DNA from: Mesorhizobium temperatum
GTDB taxonomy: Bacteria; Pseudomonadota; Alphaproteobacteria; Rhizobiales; Rhizobiaceae
Length of the DNA: 64,000 nucleotides
Direction: 5' to 3'
Assembly: GCF_002284575.1 (NCBI RefSeq)
Contig: NZ_NPKJ01000068.1
Coordinates: 62,001-126,000, forward strand
Shown piece by piece: positions 51,319-61,188 of the stretch; the stretch's first letter is position 1, and each line of letters begins with the position of its first letter. The notes beneath the pieces were generated by a model, which was not told where the DNA came from, did not search any database, and saw only the letters and a list, made by a program, of their open reading frames with translations. Position numbers and translations under genes: made by a program.

Positions 51319-52629
51319 TTACTCGAGCAGCGGCGACCAGGCCGGGTCCGAAGCGAAATTCGCCGTCGGGATCGACTGTTCGTTGCGGCCGGTGAGATCG
51401 ACCGAAACGAGTTTCGGCCCGCCGGCCGAATCGCGGAAGAACATCAGCACCCGGCCGTTGGGCGCCCAGGTCGGCCCCTCCTGCTGGAAGCCGGTTGAAA
51501 GGATGCGCTCGCCCGAACCGTCGACGCGCATGACGCCGATCTGGAACTCGCCGGCGGTCTGCTTGGTGAAGGCGATGAGATCGCCGCGCGGCGACCACAC
51601 CGGCGTCGAATAGACACCATCGCCGAAGGAGATGCGGGTCTGGCCCGAACCGTCGGCGCCCATCACATAGATCTGCGCGCGACCGCCGCGGTCGGAGGTG
51701 AACACCACCTTGCTGCCATCCGGCGAATAGGACGGCGAGGTGTCGATGGCCGTCGAATTGGTGAGCCTGGTCGTCGAGCGGCTCCTCAAATCCATGGCGA
51801 AGATGTTGGAATTGCCGTCGTCGCGCAGCAGGCTCATGATCACCTTCTGGCCGTCGGGCGAGAAGCGCGGCGCAAAGGTCATGCCGGGAAAGTCGCCGAC
51901 CAGTTCGCGCTGCCCGGTCTCGATCTGCAGCAGATAGACCTTCGGCTGGCCGCTTTCATAGGACATGTAAGTGATTTCCTGCCGGTTTGGCGAGAAACGC
52001 GGGGTCAGCACGATCGACCTGCCGTCCGACAGGTAGCGGATGTTGGCACCGTCCTGGTCCATGATGGCGAGGCGCTTCTTGCGCGCGTTCTTTGCACCCG
52101 ATTCGTCGATGAAGACGACGCGCGTGTCGAAATAGCCCTTCTCGCCGGTCAGCCGCTCATAGATGGCGTCGGCGATGATGTGGGCGACGCGCCTCGTGTT
52201 GGCGTCGTTGGCGAAGAACTGCTCGCCCGACATCTGCTGGCCGGCAAAGGTGTCCCACAGCCTGTACTGGGCACGGACGCGGCCATCGGCCTCCTTGCTG
52301 ACGCTGCCGGTGACCAGCGCCTGGGCGTTGATCACTTTCCAGTCCTCGAAGCGAGGCGTGGCATCCGGGTTCGAGATTTTTTCGATGAAGGCGCTCTTGT
52401 CGATCGGCGCGAACAGGCCGGAGCGTTTCAGGTCAGCGCTGACGATGCCGGAAATCTCCGCGCCCAACGCATCGCCACCCTGGAAATCGGTGATGGCGAT
52501 CGGCAGCGGCTCGACATTGCCTTTGTTGACGTTGAGCTCAACGAGTGCCCTCGCCGGCAAGGTGGCGGCGGCAGTCATGCCCAGCGCCATCGCTACGATC
52601 ATCAGGAGCGGCTTGAGGATGAATTTCAT
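51319..52629 (-). CDS. tolB: Tol-Pal system beta-propeller protein TolB
   Basis: TolB is a periplasmic protein that binds Pal and TolA. The start at 52629 gives 436 residues, with a signal peptide ending at ARA (about residue 28). An N-terminal alpha/beta domain is followed by a six-bladed propeller with repeated segments such as PRFSPDGQKV, PSYSPDGSKVVFTSD and PVWSPRGDLIAFT. It lies between tolA and pal. Confidence 0.96.
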   Translation of the reverse strand: MKFILKPLLMIVAMALGMTAAATLPARALVELNVNKGNVEPLPIAITDFQGGDALGAEISGIVSADLKRSGLFAPIDKSAFIEKISNPDATPRFEDWKVINAQALVTGSVSKEADGRVRAQYRLWDTFAGQQMSGEQFFANDANTRRVAHIIADAIYERLTGEKGYFDTRVVFIDESGAKNARKKRLAIMDQDGANIRYLSDGRSIVLTPRFSPNRQEITYMSYESGQPKVYLLQIETGQRELVGDFPGMTFAPRFSPDGQKVIMSLLRDDGNSNIFAMDLRSRSTTRLTNSTAIDTSPSYSPDGSKVVFTSDRGGRAQIYVMGADGSGQTRISFGDGVYSTPVWSPRGDLIAFTKQTAGEFQIGVMRVDGSGERILSTGFQQEGPTWAPNGRVLMFFRDSAGGPKLVSVDLTGRNEQSIPTANFASDPAWSPLLE

Positions 52630-52670
52630 GTCTTCTCGCTTCTCTTTAATGATTCTACGGGGCGCCGGGC

Positions 52671-53828
52671 CTACAGGCCCAGCATCTCCCTCGGATCGAA
52701 CGTGACCCGGACGTCGGCCCAGATGTCTTGTTTGCCTGCGGGAACCTGCAGGCCGGCCACATCGCATTTCTGAACCGCGCGCACGGCACTTTCGTCGAAC
52801 GGGCGGTTGCCGCTCGACTTTTCGACAGATGGCCGTCCGTCCAGCTTGCCGGAGGCGTCGAGATTGAACCTGACTACAACGATGAAATTCTCCGAACCCT
52901 CGAGCCCTACCGGCAGGGTCCAGCAACCACCGAGCTGTGCCTCCAACGCGCCCTGCTCCGACCTCGAGAGCTTCTGGCCCTGATCCTTGTCCCCACCGAG
53001 CGATGCCTGCTGGGTCGAGCGCTTGGCGCCGCCGCCGGACGGCTTCCGCTTGTCGAGCAGCGCCGAAATCTCGTCGGCGTTGAACTGCTTGTCTTCAGAT
53101 TTCGGCTTGGATGAGGCTTCCTTGACCGGCTTGTCGGCGTCCTTGCGCTCGGGCGCCTTGGCGCTTTCGGCCTGAGCCGGCTGCGGCTTCGGCCGCGCCT
53201 GCGGGGCGGGCGCAGAGTCCGGAAGCTGCGTCGTCTCGGTGGGCGGCTCCTTGGCAATGGCCTCGGCGACGGCGTCCGGCTTGACCTCAGGCTGCGGGTC
53301 GATGGCGGCGGTCTTGTCCTGCGGCGGCGTCGGCGCCGGCTCCTTGGCCGGTGTCGGCTCCGGCTCCGCCTGCTTGACCGGCTCGGGCTTGACCTCTTCC
53401 TTCGGCTGCGGCACCGGAGCGACCTCGGTCGCCGGAACAGGCTTCGGCTGCTCCTTCGGCTTCGGCACGTCCTCGGGCTTTGGCTTCTCTTTCGGCGTCG
53501 GTGCGGGCGGTGGCGCTTCTGCCAGATCGACCGGCTTGGGCTTGGGCTCCGGCGTCGGCGGCTTGTCGGTATCGACGCTGTTCTCGCCGACCGTCTGCGC
53601 GTCGGCCACGATGTCCGGGCGCTGGGTCGGCAATGGCGCCGGCTTTTCACTCACCGCAGCCTTCTTGTCGCCTTGCTGTATCTGCGCGATCGCTTCCATC
53701 GGCACAATTTCGACCGCCAGCGACTCGGCATCAGACGCCGGCAATGCAGCCGGCCCCGACAGTGTGAACAGGCCGAAGCCGATCACGACCGCGTGCAAGA
53801 TCACCGATGTGGTGAGGCCGGTCCTCAT
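52671..53828 (-). CDS. tolA: Cell envelope integrity protein TolA
   Basis: TolA links the TolQR motor in the inner membrane to TolB-Pal. The 385-residue protein has an N-terminal membrane helix (about residues 5-27, SVILHAVVIGFGLFTLSG). A long Pro/Lys/Glu/Ala-rich domain follows (about 55-290). The C-terminal TonB-like domain ends with VRAVQKCDVAGLQVPAG. It is rich in Pro-Lys repeats rather than the Ala/Lys helix of E. coli TolA. Confidence 0.93.
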   Translation of the reverse strand: MRTGLTTSVILHAVVIGFGLFTLSGPAALPASDAESLAVEIVPMEAIAQIQQGDKKAAVSEKPAPLPTQRPDIVADAQTVGENSVDTDKPPTPEPKPKPVDLAEAPPPAPTPKEKPKPEDVPKPKEQPKPVPATEVAPVPQPKEEVKPEPVKQAEPEPTPAKEPAPTPPQDKTAAIDPQPEVKPDAVAEAIAKEPPTETTQLPDSAPAPQARPKPQPAQAESAKAPERKDADKPVKEASSKPKSEDKQFNADEISALLDKRKPSGGGAKRSTQQASLGGDKDQGQKLSRSEQGALEAQLGGCWTLPVGLEGSENFIVVVRFNLDASGKLDGRPSVEKSSGNRPFDESAVRAVQKCDVAGLQVPAGKQDIWADVRVTFDPREMLGL

Positions 53829-53835
53829 CTTGCGT

Positions 53836-54294
53836 CTATTGATCCTGTTCCTGCAGTGAAACCAGGCCGATATTCTTGTATCCGGCGGCCGAAATCCGGG
53901 CCATCACCTTCATCGCCGTGCCATAGTCGGTGGACTTGTCGCCGCGGATGAAGATGCGCTCATCATAGCCGGTCTTCGAAACCGCCTGCAGCTTCGCCAC
54001 CAGCTCCTCAACCGGGATTTCGGTCTCCTGGAGATAGATCTGGCCGGCGGAGTTGATGGAGACGGTGATCGGCTGCGTGTCGACATTCATCGCCTTGGCC
54101 TGGGTGTCCGGCAGGTCGATCGGCACGCCGACCGTGAGCAAGGGCGCCGCGACCATGAAGATGATCAACAGCACCAGCATCACGTCGACCATCGGCGTGA
54201 CGTTGATTTCCGATATCATCGCGTGATGGCGGCCGCGCCGCCTGTGGCCGCGACCACCGCGTCCCCCGCCACCCGCGCCTACAGACATTCCCAT
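53836..54294 (-). CDS. tolR: Tol-Pal motor protein TolR (ExbD family)
   Basis: TolR forms the proton-driven motor with TolQ. The 152-residue protein has a Gly/Arg/His-rich N-terminus, one membrane helix (about 33-55) containing the proton-carrying Asp in PMVDVMLVLLIIFM, and a periplasmic domain. The Gly/His-rich start is longer than in E. coli. It lies 7 bp before tolA and 9 bp after tolQ. Confidence 0.95.
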   Translation of the reverse strand: MGMSVGAGGGGRGGRGHRRRGRHHAMISEINVTPMVDVMLVLLIIFMVAAPLLTVGVPIDLPDTQAKAMNVDTQPITVSINSAGQIYLQETEIPVEELVAKLQAVSKTGYDERIFIRGDKSTDYGTAMKVMARISAAGYKNIGLVSLQEQDQ

Positions 54295-54303
54295 GATTGT
54301 TCC

Positions 54304-55014
<711 letters not shown>

Positions 55015-55203
55015 GGTTACGTCCTTAAGAATTTTCCGGGCACGGCTGGCGGCTGGCCCATGGGCATCCCTTGTGATCCGTTCGCGCAACGCTTGCGGAA
55101 TAACCCCAAAATGCACCGCTGGCGGCGTTTTCGGGGCAAATCTTGGTGAAAGGAAGGCGCTGGATTCTCCAATCTTCACCACCCTCTTCATGAACCGTTA
55201 TGG

Positions 55204-55218
55204 TTAAGGATGGGTTAG
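55204..55218. promoter_or_regulatory. Near-match to a CtrA site upstream of tolQ
   Basis: TTAA-GGATGGG-TTAG (55204-55218) matches TTAA-N7-TTAA with one mismatch. It lies 190 bp before the tolQ start in the gap after ybgC. Confidence 0.3.
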
Positions 55219-55308
55219 GACGGACAGCGCGGCGCATTGCCGCGCCTTGGGCGCGCCGCCTGGCATCGTCGGCGGATCATCGGCGTCAGTAACTTACCGA
55301 TTTTGAAC

Positions 55309-55782
55309 TTACCGGTTTGTCTTGGGCATGAAGGCTGCGATCCATTCCTTCGGAAAACGTCTTGGCCGGCCGTTCTCGCCGATAATCGCCGCCTCGACCC
55401 GCGCCTCGACCAGCACCTCGCTGCCGCGCTTCAACTGCTGAGCCATGAAGATGCGGGCGCCCGAAATGTCCTCGGTGCGCGTTTCGATGGTCAGGATGTC
55501 GTCCATGCGGGCGGATCCACGGAAGTCGATCTCCATACGCCGCACCACCCAGATTATTTTTTCGCCATGCTTGCCCTCGGCAAGCTCGGTGTGATGGACG
55601 CCGGCAAGCCTGAGATAATCGGAACGGCCGCGCTCGAAAAATTCGAGATAGCGCGCGTGGTAGACGACGCCGGAGAAATCGGTGTCGGCATAATAGACCC
55701 GTGCCATCAGCCGGTGGCCGAATTCCGTCAGCGCGCCGGAGAGCCCGGCGCAGAGCGTCGCCGATTCACCATGATCGTCCAT
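55309..55782 (-). CDS. ybgC: Tol-Pal-associated acyl-CoA thioesterase YbgC
   Basis: This hotdog-fold thioesterase acts on short acyl-CoA and is linked to phospholipid metabolism at the Tol-Pal complex. The 157-residue protein has the active-site region YYADTDFSGVVYHARYLEF with the catalytic Asp, and RMEIDFRGSARMDD. It is the first gene of the tol cluster, in the usual order. Confidence 0.94.
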   Translation of the reverse strand: MDDHGESATLCAGLSGALTEFGHRLMARVYYADTDFSGVVYHARYLEFFERGRSDYLRLAGVHHTELAEGKHGEKIIWVVRRMEIDFRGSARMDDILTIETRTEDISGARIFMAQQLKRGSEVLVEARVEAAIIGENGRPRRFPKEWIAAFMPKTNR

Positions 55783-55810
55783 TGCGCTTTCCTTTTCGGG
55801 CCTGACCGGG

Positions 55811-55895
55811 CACCTGAAGCGCGACGCGCTTTAGGTGGTTGTTTCCGTGCGGTGTCGTTGTCCCAAACCGCTACACACTTTTTGGGCGACACGCA
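55811..55895. repeat. Composite palindromic repeat, family B, copy 2
   Basis: First comes ACCTGAAGCGCG-a-CGCGCTTTAGGT (55811-55835), a hairpin with one G-T pair. Then the family B element (55848-55895) has arms GTGTCG/CGACAC and the shared core CCAAACCGCTACACACTTTTTGGG. Copy 1 has ATGTCG/CGACAT, so the stem base pair differs by a compensatory change. It ends 12 nt before the glucanase start. Confidence 0.75.
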
Positions 55896-55907
55896 TTAGC
55901 TTGGCGC

Positions 55908-57167
55908 ATGAACCCGATGGCACTGTTGACGGCGATGATCAAGACCTTGATGGCGGCGCTGCTTGTGCTGGTCGCGCTGGCGCTGCCGGGCCTGGCGGCG
56001 ACCTTTTCGATGAAGCGCGGCCTCAACCTCGACCAATGGACGACCTGGCCGGGCGAGGACAAATGGGGCGACCGGCGGGCAATCCTGCCCTATCCGGAAT
56101 GGCGCAAATTCCTCAACGACGATGACCTTAAGGCGCTGAAGAGCGCCGGCTTCGATTTCCTGCGCATGCCGGTCGACCCGTCGCCGTTCCTGTCCAGCCA
56201 GACGCTGGCGCTGCGCGACGATCTCTATGCCAGCGTGCTGGACTCGGTGCGCATGATCAATCGCGCCGGACTGAAAGTGATCGTCGACATGCATCTGATC
56301 CCCAGCGGCAGCAGCCGCAAGATCGGCATGGGCGAGGTGATGGACGACCCGAAGGTGCTCGATGCCTATGTCGAAGTGGTGCGCAAGATGGCGCGCACGC
56401 TGGCCGATGAGGATCCGCGCCAAGTCGCTTTCGAGCCGATGAACGAGCCGGTCGTCGACTGTGACGCCGACGGCACCGGCCTCTGGCCGGAGCGCCAGCA
56501 AAAACTGTTCGCGGCGGCGCGTTCGTCGGCCACCAAGCTCAGCCTGATCCTGACCGGCGCCTGCTATTCCAATGCGGCATCGCTGGCAAAGATCGATCCA
56601 AAGGCGATCCCGGACGACAACATCATCTGGACCTTTCATTCCTACGAGCCGTTCCTGCTGACCCATCAGGGCGCGACCTGGGCCGGCGACTTCATCCCTT
56701 ATGTGACCGGCCTGCCCTATCCGCTCAACGCCGTCCCGCGCGCCCAGCTCGATGCTGCGCTCGATACGATCCGCGCAAGGATCAAGGTCGAGGCGCCATG
56801 GACGCGGCAGAGCGGCCTGCTTGCCTATCTCGACGAGCAGGTCGCCAGCATCGACACGGATGAGAAGCTGCGCGAGACGATGGATGCGCCATTCACCAGG
56901 GTCGAGGCCTGGGCAAAGGCCAACGGCATCAAGCCGGAGAACATAATGCTTGGCGAATTCGGCATGATCCGCCAGGAATACGGCAATCCCTACGTGATGC
57001 CGGCCGAATACCGCGCCGCCTATGTCAGGAACATGGTAGCGCGCGCGGAAGCCCATGGCTTTGCATGGTCGGTCTGGAGCTATGGCGGCGCCTTCGGCAT
57101 CGTCGAGGCGTTTGATGGCGACAAGGCCGAGCCGGATGTGATGGACGTGGTCAAGTCACTTCATTGA
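55908..57167 (+). CDS. Secreted glycoside hydrolase family 5 (endoglucanase-like)
   Basis: This is a predicted secreted beta-glucanase or mannanase. The start at 55908 gives 419 residues, with a signal peptide of about 27 residues ending LAA-TF. The GH5 acid/base Glu is in FEPMNEP and the nucleophile Glu in LGEFGMI; IVDMHL and WTFHSYEPF are also typical. There is no Shine-Dalgarno before this ATG or the next one (55917). A family B repeat lies 12 nt upstream. The substrate could be plant cell wall or the cell's own beta-glucan; the sequence does not say. Confidence 0.87.
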   Translation: MNPMALLTAMIKTLMAALLVLVALALPGLAATFSMKRGLNLDQWTTWPGEDKWGDRRAILPYPEWRKFLNDDDLKALKSAGFDFLRMPVDPSPFLSSQTLALRDDLYASVLDSVRMINRAGLKVIVDMHLIPSGSSRKIGMGEVMDDPKVLDAYVEVVRKMARTLADEDPRQVAFEPMNEPVVDCDADGTGLWPERQQKLFAAARSSATKLSLILTGACYSNAASLAKIDPKAIPDDNIIWTFHSYEPFLLTHQGATWAGDFIPYVTGLPYPLNAVPRAQLDAALDTIRARIKVEAPWTRQSGLLAYLDEQVASIDTDEKLRETMDAPFTRVEAWAKANGIKPENIMLGEFGMIRQEYGNPYVMPAEYRAAYVRNMVARAEAHGFAWSVWSYGGAFGIVEAFDGDKAEPDVMDVVKSLH

Positions 57168-57170
57168 CGG

Positions 57171-58079
57171 TCAGGCTGAACCCAGTTCGATCGAAAGAAT
57201 CTCTGGGCGCATCCCAAAACGCACCGGCAGAATGCTGAAACCGAGCCCTCCGGAGACGATCAGGTTCCGGTTCTCCTCCACGACATGGCCATAGGCAAAA
57301 CGGTTGCCGAAGCGGGATGGCACAACCGGAGAATAGCCGAACAGCCGCACCTGTCCGCCATGGGTATGGCCCGAAAGAGTCAACGATACCCGTGACGGGA
57401 CTTTCGGGAATATGTCCGGCTCATGTGCGAGCAGGATAACGGGAGCCTTGTCGCTCACCCTTGCCAGCGTGCCACGCAGATCGTCCAATCCTTTGAATCT
57501 GCTGCGGCCCCAGGCTTTGCCCGGCCGCAGCGCAAGTTGGTCCGCAAGTCCGGCGACCCAGAAGTTATGCCCGTCCTTTTCGAGGCGAACTGCGTCGTTT
57601 TCCAGGACCGGGATGCCGGCGCGCTCGAGCGCCCTGCGCGCCACCGTCGGCCCGAACCCGGCCTTCTGCGCGGAAAGGTCCTCCCACCAGTCGTGATTGC
57701 CAAGGATTGACCACACGCCGAGCGGCGCCCTCAGGCCGGACAAGGCCGGCGCCCATTCGGAGGAATCCACCCAGTCCGTAACCAGGCGTGTGCCGGCTGC
57801 ATAGTCACCAAGCAGGACAATCAGATCCGGCTGCAGGGTGTTCGCCCGTTCGGCAAGCGACCTAATCCGCTCCGGCGTCATCCATGGCCGGCAAGCATGA
57901 ATATCGGCGAGGGCGACAACCCGAAGCCGCAATCCCGCAGGCCAGTTTGGCGGCGTCAATGAATAGCGCTTTACATGCGTCAGCAACATCGGCTCGAGGC
58001 CAACCGCATAAGCGCTGAGCGACACCGCCGATAAGAAGGAACCGCCGATGAGGCGCAGGAAGCCACGTCTGGTGATCAT
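57171..58079 (-). CDS. Tat-exported metallophosphoesterase
   Basis: This 302-residue protein begins with a twin-arginine signal (RRGFLRLIGGSFLSAVSLSA). The metallophosphatase motifs follow: ALADIHAC, LLGDYAAGT, LGNHDWW, AHEPD and SGHTHGGQ. The pattern matches the YkuE/LpxG-like group, which hydrolyses UDP-diacylglucosamine or similar phosphoesters outside the cytoplasm. It is convergent with the GH5 gene, with only 3 bp between stops. Confidence 0.9.
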   Translation of the reverse strand: MITRRGFLRLIGGSFLSAVSLSAYAVGLEPMLLTHVKRYSLTPPNWPAGLRLRVVALADIHACRPWMTPERIRSLAERANTLQPDLIVLLGDYAAGTRLVTDWVDSSEWAPALSGLRAPLGVWSILGNHDWWEDLSAQKAGFGPTVARRALERAGIPVLENDAVRLEKDGHNFWVAGLADQLALRPGKAWGRSRFKGLDDLRGTLARVSDKAPVILLAHEPDIFPKVPSRVSLTLSGHTHGGQVRLFGYSPVVPSRFGNRFAYGHVVEENRNLIVSGGLGFSILPVRFGMRPEILSIELGSA

Positions 58080-58203
58080 CGCTCAACTCCGTCCTTCGTG
58101 GGACGGTCCCACAGCGCGAAGCGTTAGAGCCCGCAAATGCGCCGGCAAGCTGACCAGGATTAGGAGATTTTGCGCAGGAGTGAAGCCGCAAGGCGGCGCG
58201 TCG

Positions 58204-59241
58204 CTATTCTTCCTGGAACAGGCTGATCTGCTGCTGCGCCAGGTCCATCGGCGCATCGAGGCCGAGATGCCGCCAGGCATTGGCGGTCAGCACGCGGCCG
58301 CGCGGCGTGCGCTGAATAAAACCCTGCTGGATCAGATAGGGCTCGATGATGTCCTCGATGGCGTCGCGCGGCTCGGAAAGCCCTGCCGCGATGGTCTCGA
58401 TGCCGACCGGCCCGCCGCCAAAATTCCGCGCGATCATCGAGAGATAGCGGCGGTCGAGCGCGTCGAGGCCGAGCGCATCGACCTCGAGCCGCGTCAGCGC
58501 CTCGTCGGCGATCTGGCGGTCGACATGACCGTCGCCGGCGACGGAGGCAAAATCGCGCACGCGGCGCAACAGCCGGCCGGCGATGCGCGGCGTGCCGCGC
58601 GCGCGCCGTGCGATCTCCAGCGCGCCATCGTCGCCGAGCGGCATCGCAAGGATGCGGGCGCCGCGCCGCACGATCTGCTCCAGTTCCTCGACCGAGTAGA
58701 AATTGAGACGGACCGGGATGCCGAAGCGGTCGCGCAGCGGGTTGGTCAAGAGGCCGAGCCGGGTGGTTGCGGCGACCAGGGTGAAACGGGCTAGGTCGAT
58801 CTTGACCGAGCGCGCCGCCGGCCCTTCGCCGATGATCAGGTCGAGCTGGAAATCCTCCATCGCCGGATAGAGGATCTCCTCGACCGCCGGGTTGAGCCGG
58901 TGGATCTCGTCGATGAACAGCACGTCGCGATCTTCGAGATTGGTGAGCAATGCTGCGAGATCGCCGGCCTTGGCGATGACCGGGCCGGAGGTCGAGCGGA
59001 AATTGACGCCGAGCTCGCGCGCCATGATCTGCGCCAGCGTCGTCTTGCCGAGGCCGGGCGGGCCGACGAACAGCACGTGGTCGAGCGCCTCGCTGCGGCC
59101 CTTGGCGGCCTCGATGAACACTTTGAGATTGGCCCGCACCGCCGCCTGGCCGACGAAGTCGCCGAGCGTCTGCGGCCGCAAGGTCTGCTCGGCATCCTCG
59201 CCGCGCTTGTCGGGAGCAATGAGGCGTGGCGAAAGGCTCAT
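58204..59241 (-). CDS. ruvB: Holliday junction DNA helicase RuvB
   Basis: RuvB is the AAA+ motor of branch migration. The 345-residue protein has Walker A GPPGLGKTT, Walker B FIDEIHRLNP, and the C-terminal winged helix (IQRTPRGRVLTANAWRHL). It is downstream of ruvA with a 43-bp gap, completing ruvC-ruvA-ruvB. Confidence 0.97.
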   Translation of the reverse strand: MSLSPRLIAPDKRGEDAEQTLRPQTLGDFVGQAAVRANLKVFIEAAKGRSEALDHVLFVGPPGLGKTTLAQIMARELGVNFRSTSGPVIAKAGDLAALLTNLEDRDVLFIDEIHRLNPAVEEILYPAMEDFQLDLIIGEGPAARSVKIDLARFTLVAATTRLGLLTNPLRDRFGIPVRLNFYSVEELEQIVRRGARILAMPLGDDGALEIARRARGTPRIAGRLLRRVRDFASVAGDGHVDRQIADEALTRLEVDALGLDALDRRYLSMIARNFGGGPVGIETIAAGLSEPRDAIEDIIEPYLIQQGFIQRTPRGRVLTANAWRHLGLDAPMDLAQQQISLFQEE

Positions 59242-59284
59242 GCCGCCTTCCTTGCACAGGGCAGGGAGCGGGACAAGCGTAGAC

Positions 59285-59905
59285 TCACCGCGCCAGTTCC
59301 TTCAGCCCGAAGCGGATCAGCTTCGACGCATCGGCGTCCTCGCCGGCGTTTTTCAGCGCCGCCGCCACCGCGTTGGCTGCGATATCGCGCGAATAGCCGA
59401 GATTGACCAGCGCCGAGACGGCGTCGGTGATCGGCGCCGGTGCGACGCCTTCGCCGAGTTCCTGCTTCAGGCCGATGGTGCCGGAGGCAGTGCCCGCATA
59501 GGCTGGCGCCTTGTTCTTCAGTTCGGTGACGATGCGCTCGGCCACCTTCTTGCCGACGCCCGGCGCGCGGCTGACCATGGCAATATCACGCAGCGCGATG
59601 GCATTGGCCAGATCGGCCGGCGCCAGCGTCGACAGAATGGCCAGCGCCACCTTGGCGCCGACGCCCTGCACATTGCTCATCAACAGTCGGAACCACTCGC
59701 GCTCCAGCACCGACTGGAAACCGTAGAGCCGCAGCATATCCTCGCGCACATAGGTCTCGATGAACAGCACCACCGCCTCGCCGGGTGCCGGCAAAGCGGC
59801 CAGCGTGCGCGCCGAGCAGTGGGCGACATAGCCGACGCCGTGCACGTCGATGATGCAGAAATCCTCGTCGATCTCGTCCAGCGTGCCTTTGAGCTTGCCG
59901 ATCAT
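59285..59905 (-). CDS. ruvA: Holliday junction DNA helicase RuvA
   Basis: RuvA binds four-way junctions and loads RuvB. The start at 59905 gives 206 residues: an OB domain (about 1-64), helix-hairpin-helix motifs (LLMSNVQGVGAKVALAIL, then ISRAPGVGKKVAERIV-like), and a C-terminal RuvB-contact domain. It lies 10 bp after ruvC. Confidence 0.97.
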   Translation of the reverse strand: MIGKLKGTLDEIDEDFCIIDVHGVGYVAHCSARTLAALPAPGEAVVLFIETYVREDMLRLYGFQSVLEREWFRLLMSNVQGVGAKVALAILSTLAPADLANAIALRDIAMVSRAPGVGKKVAERIVTELKNKAPAYAGTASGTIGLKQELGEGVAPAPITDAVSALVNLGYSRDIAANAVAAALKNAGEDADASKLIRFGLKELAR

Positions 59906-59915
59906 GTGTGGTCCC

Positions 59916-60425
59916 TCATGCCAGCGCCGCCATCCTATAGGCAACACTCTGCCGGTGGTGCGCGTGGCAGATGGCAATGGCCAGCGCGTCGGCGGCATCG
60001 TCGGTGTCGAACGTCGCCTTCGGCATCAGCACCTTGACCATCATGTGGATCTGTTTCTTGTCGCCATGGCCGACGCCGATCACCGCCTTCTTGACGGCGT
60101 TGGGCGCATATTCGGCAACGACCAGACCTGCCAGCGCAGGCACCAGCATGGCGATGCCGCGCGCCTGCCCAAGCTTCAGCGTCGCGGCCGCATCCTTGTT
60201 GACGAAAGTCTGCTCGACCGCCGCCTCGTGCGGCATGGCGGTATGCAGGATCTCGGCAAGCCCATCATGCAACTGGCAAAGCCGTGTCGCCAGCGCCGCC
60301 TTGTCGTCGGAACGCACCGTGCCGGAGGCGACGAAGCGCAGCGAATTGCCGATGCTCTCGACGATGCCCCAGCCGGTACGCCTCAGCCCCGGATCGATGC
60401 CGATGATGCGAATCGTTTCCCCCAT
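59916..60425 (-). CDS. ruvC: Crossover junction endodeoxyribonuclease RuvC
   Basis: RuvC cleaves Holliday junctions. The 169-residue protein has the first catalytic Asp11 in IIGIDPGLRRTGWG, the Glu in AAVEQTFVNKD, and the C-terminal acidic pair in DTDDAADALAIAICH. It is the first gene of the ruvCAB operon. Confidence 0.97.
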   Translation of the reverse strand: MGETIRIIGIDPGLRRTGWGIVESIGNSLRFVASGTVRSDDKAALATRLCQLHDGLAEILHTAMPHEAAVEQTFVNKDAAATLKLGQARGIAMLVPALAGLVVAEYAPNAVKKAVIGVGHGDKKQIHMMVKVLMPKATFDTDDAADALAIAICHAHHRQSVAYRMAALA

Positions 60426-60511
60426 TCGCCGAGTCTACCCTTGATGGACAGCGATGCCAGCGAAATGTGAACAAACCAGAAACAGGTTCTGGCTACGTCC
60501 AGGAGAGCTTC

Positions 60512-60660
60512 TGAGAGACTGTTTCGAAAGTCGCTCCGGCGACTCATATGGTGGTGGTTTCGAGAACCGGAGCGCAGCGGACATTTGGGTCCGTGAGCAC
60601 CGGAAGCGCAGAAAACGCCATCAGATGGCCGCCGGAGTAGAGTTTCCAAACAGTCTCTTA
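60512..60660. repeat. Terminal-inverted-repeat element, family D, copy 2
   Basis: The ends TGAGAGACTGTTT (60512-60524) and AAACAGTCTCTTA (60648-60660) pair with one mismatch. The core GAGAACCGGAGCG...CACCGGAAGCGCAG is shared with 24280-24420. Its hairpin is CGGAC-atttgg-GTCCG (60578-60593), where copy 1 has CGTAC-ttttgg-GTACG, a compensatory change. The last three bases are the stop codon of rcdA. Confidence 0.8.
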
Positions 60661-61188
60661 GCCGCGGGCAAAAGCCGTGTTCAGCAGCGTGATCTGGTCG
60701 GAAACCGGATTGACGCGGCGGCCGGATGGCGACACGTCGGCCACGGCGCTGCCGTAGATTTCCTCGTCCATGCGACGCACCAGCGCCTGCAGGCGCAGCG
60801 AGCGGTTGACGAGGTCAAGAAAATCTTTGGGCAGTTCGACCCAGCCTGCGGCATCGTTGTTGGCGGAAGCGGTGTCGAGACGCACCTTGGATTTTTCGGA
60901 AGCAACCTGATCGCGGGTCATCTCGCCGGAATTCGCCGCGCGCTGCAAAAGCAGCCAGGAGGCGACCTGCATCAGCCTCGTGGTCAGTCGCATCGATTCG
61001 GCCGCATAGAGCGTCGCCGCCAGCCTGGACAGTTTCTTCGCCTCCGCCCGGCCCTTGCCGTCCAGATATTCGGCAGCCTGCTCGACCAGGCCCATGCCTT
61101 CCTGGTAAAGCGGCTTGAAGGATTGGGAGAAAACCCGGCGCTCCGCCAGCTTGATGGTTTTCGCGCTTCCCTTCGAAGAGTCGTTCAT
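60658..61188 (-). CDS. rcdA: RcdA family protein (DUF1465), regulator of CtrA degradation
   Basis: In Caulobacter, RcdA is an adaptor that helps ClpXP degrade the cell-cycle regulator CtrA. The 176-residue protein matches the DUF1465/RcdA family over most of its length (LAERRVFSQSFKPLYQEGMG, LAATLYAAESMRLTTRLMQV, and a C-terminal disordered tail). An AGGG-like site precedes the ATG at 61188; a longer start at 61233 is possible. A perfect CtrA-type site lies 120 bp upstream, consistent with feedback control. The stop codon is supplied by the end of a family D repeat. Confidence 0.85.
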   Translation of the reverse strand: MNDSSKGSAKTIKLAERRVFSQSFKPLYQEGMGLVEQAAEYLDGKGRAEAKKLSRLAATLYAAESMRLTTRLMQVASWLLLQRAANSGEMTRDQVASEKSKVRLDTASANNDAAGWVELPKDFLDLVNRSLRLQALVRRMDEEIYGSAVADVSPSGRRVNPVSDQITLLNTAFARG

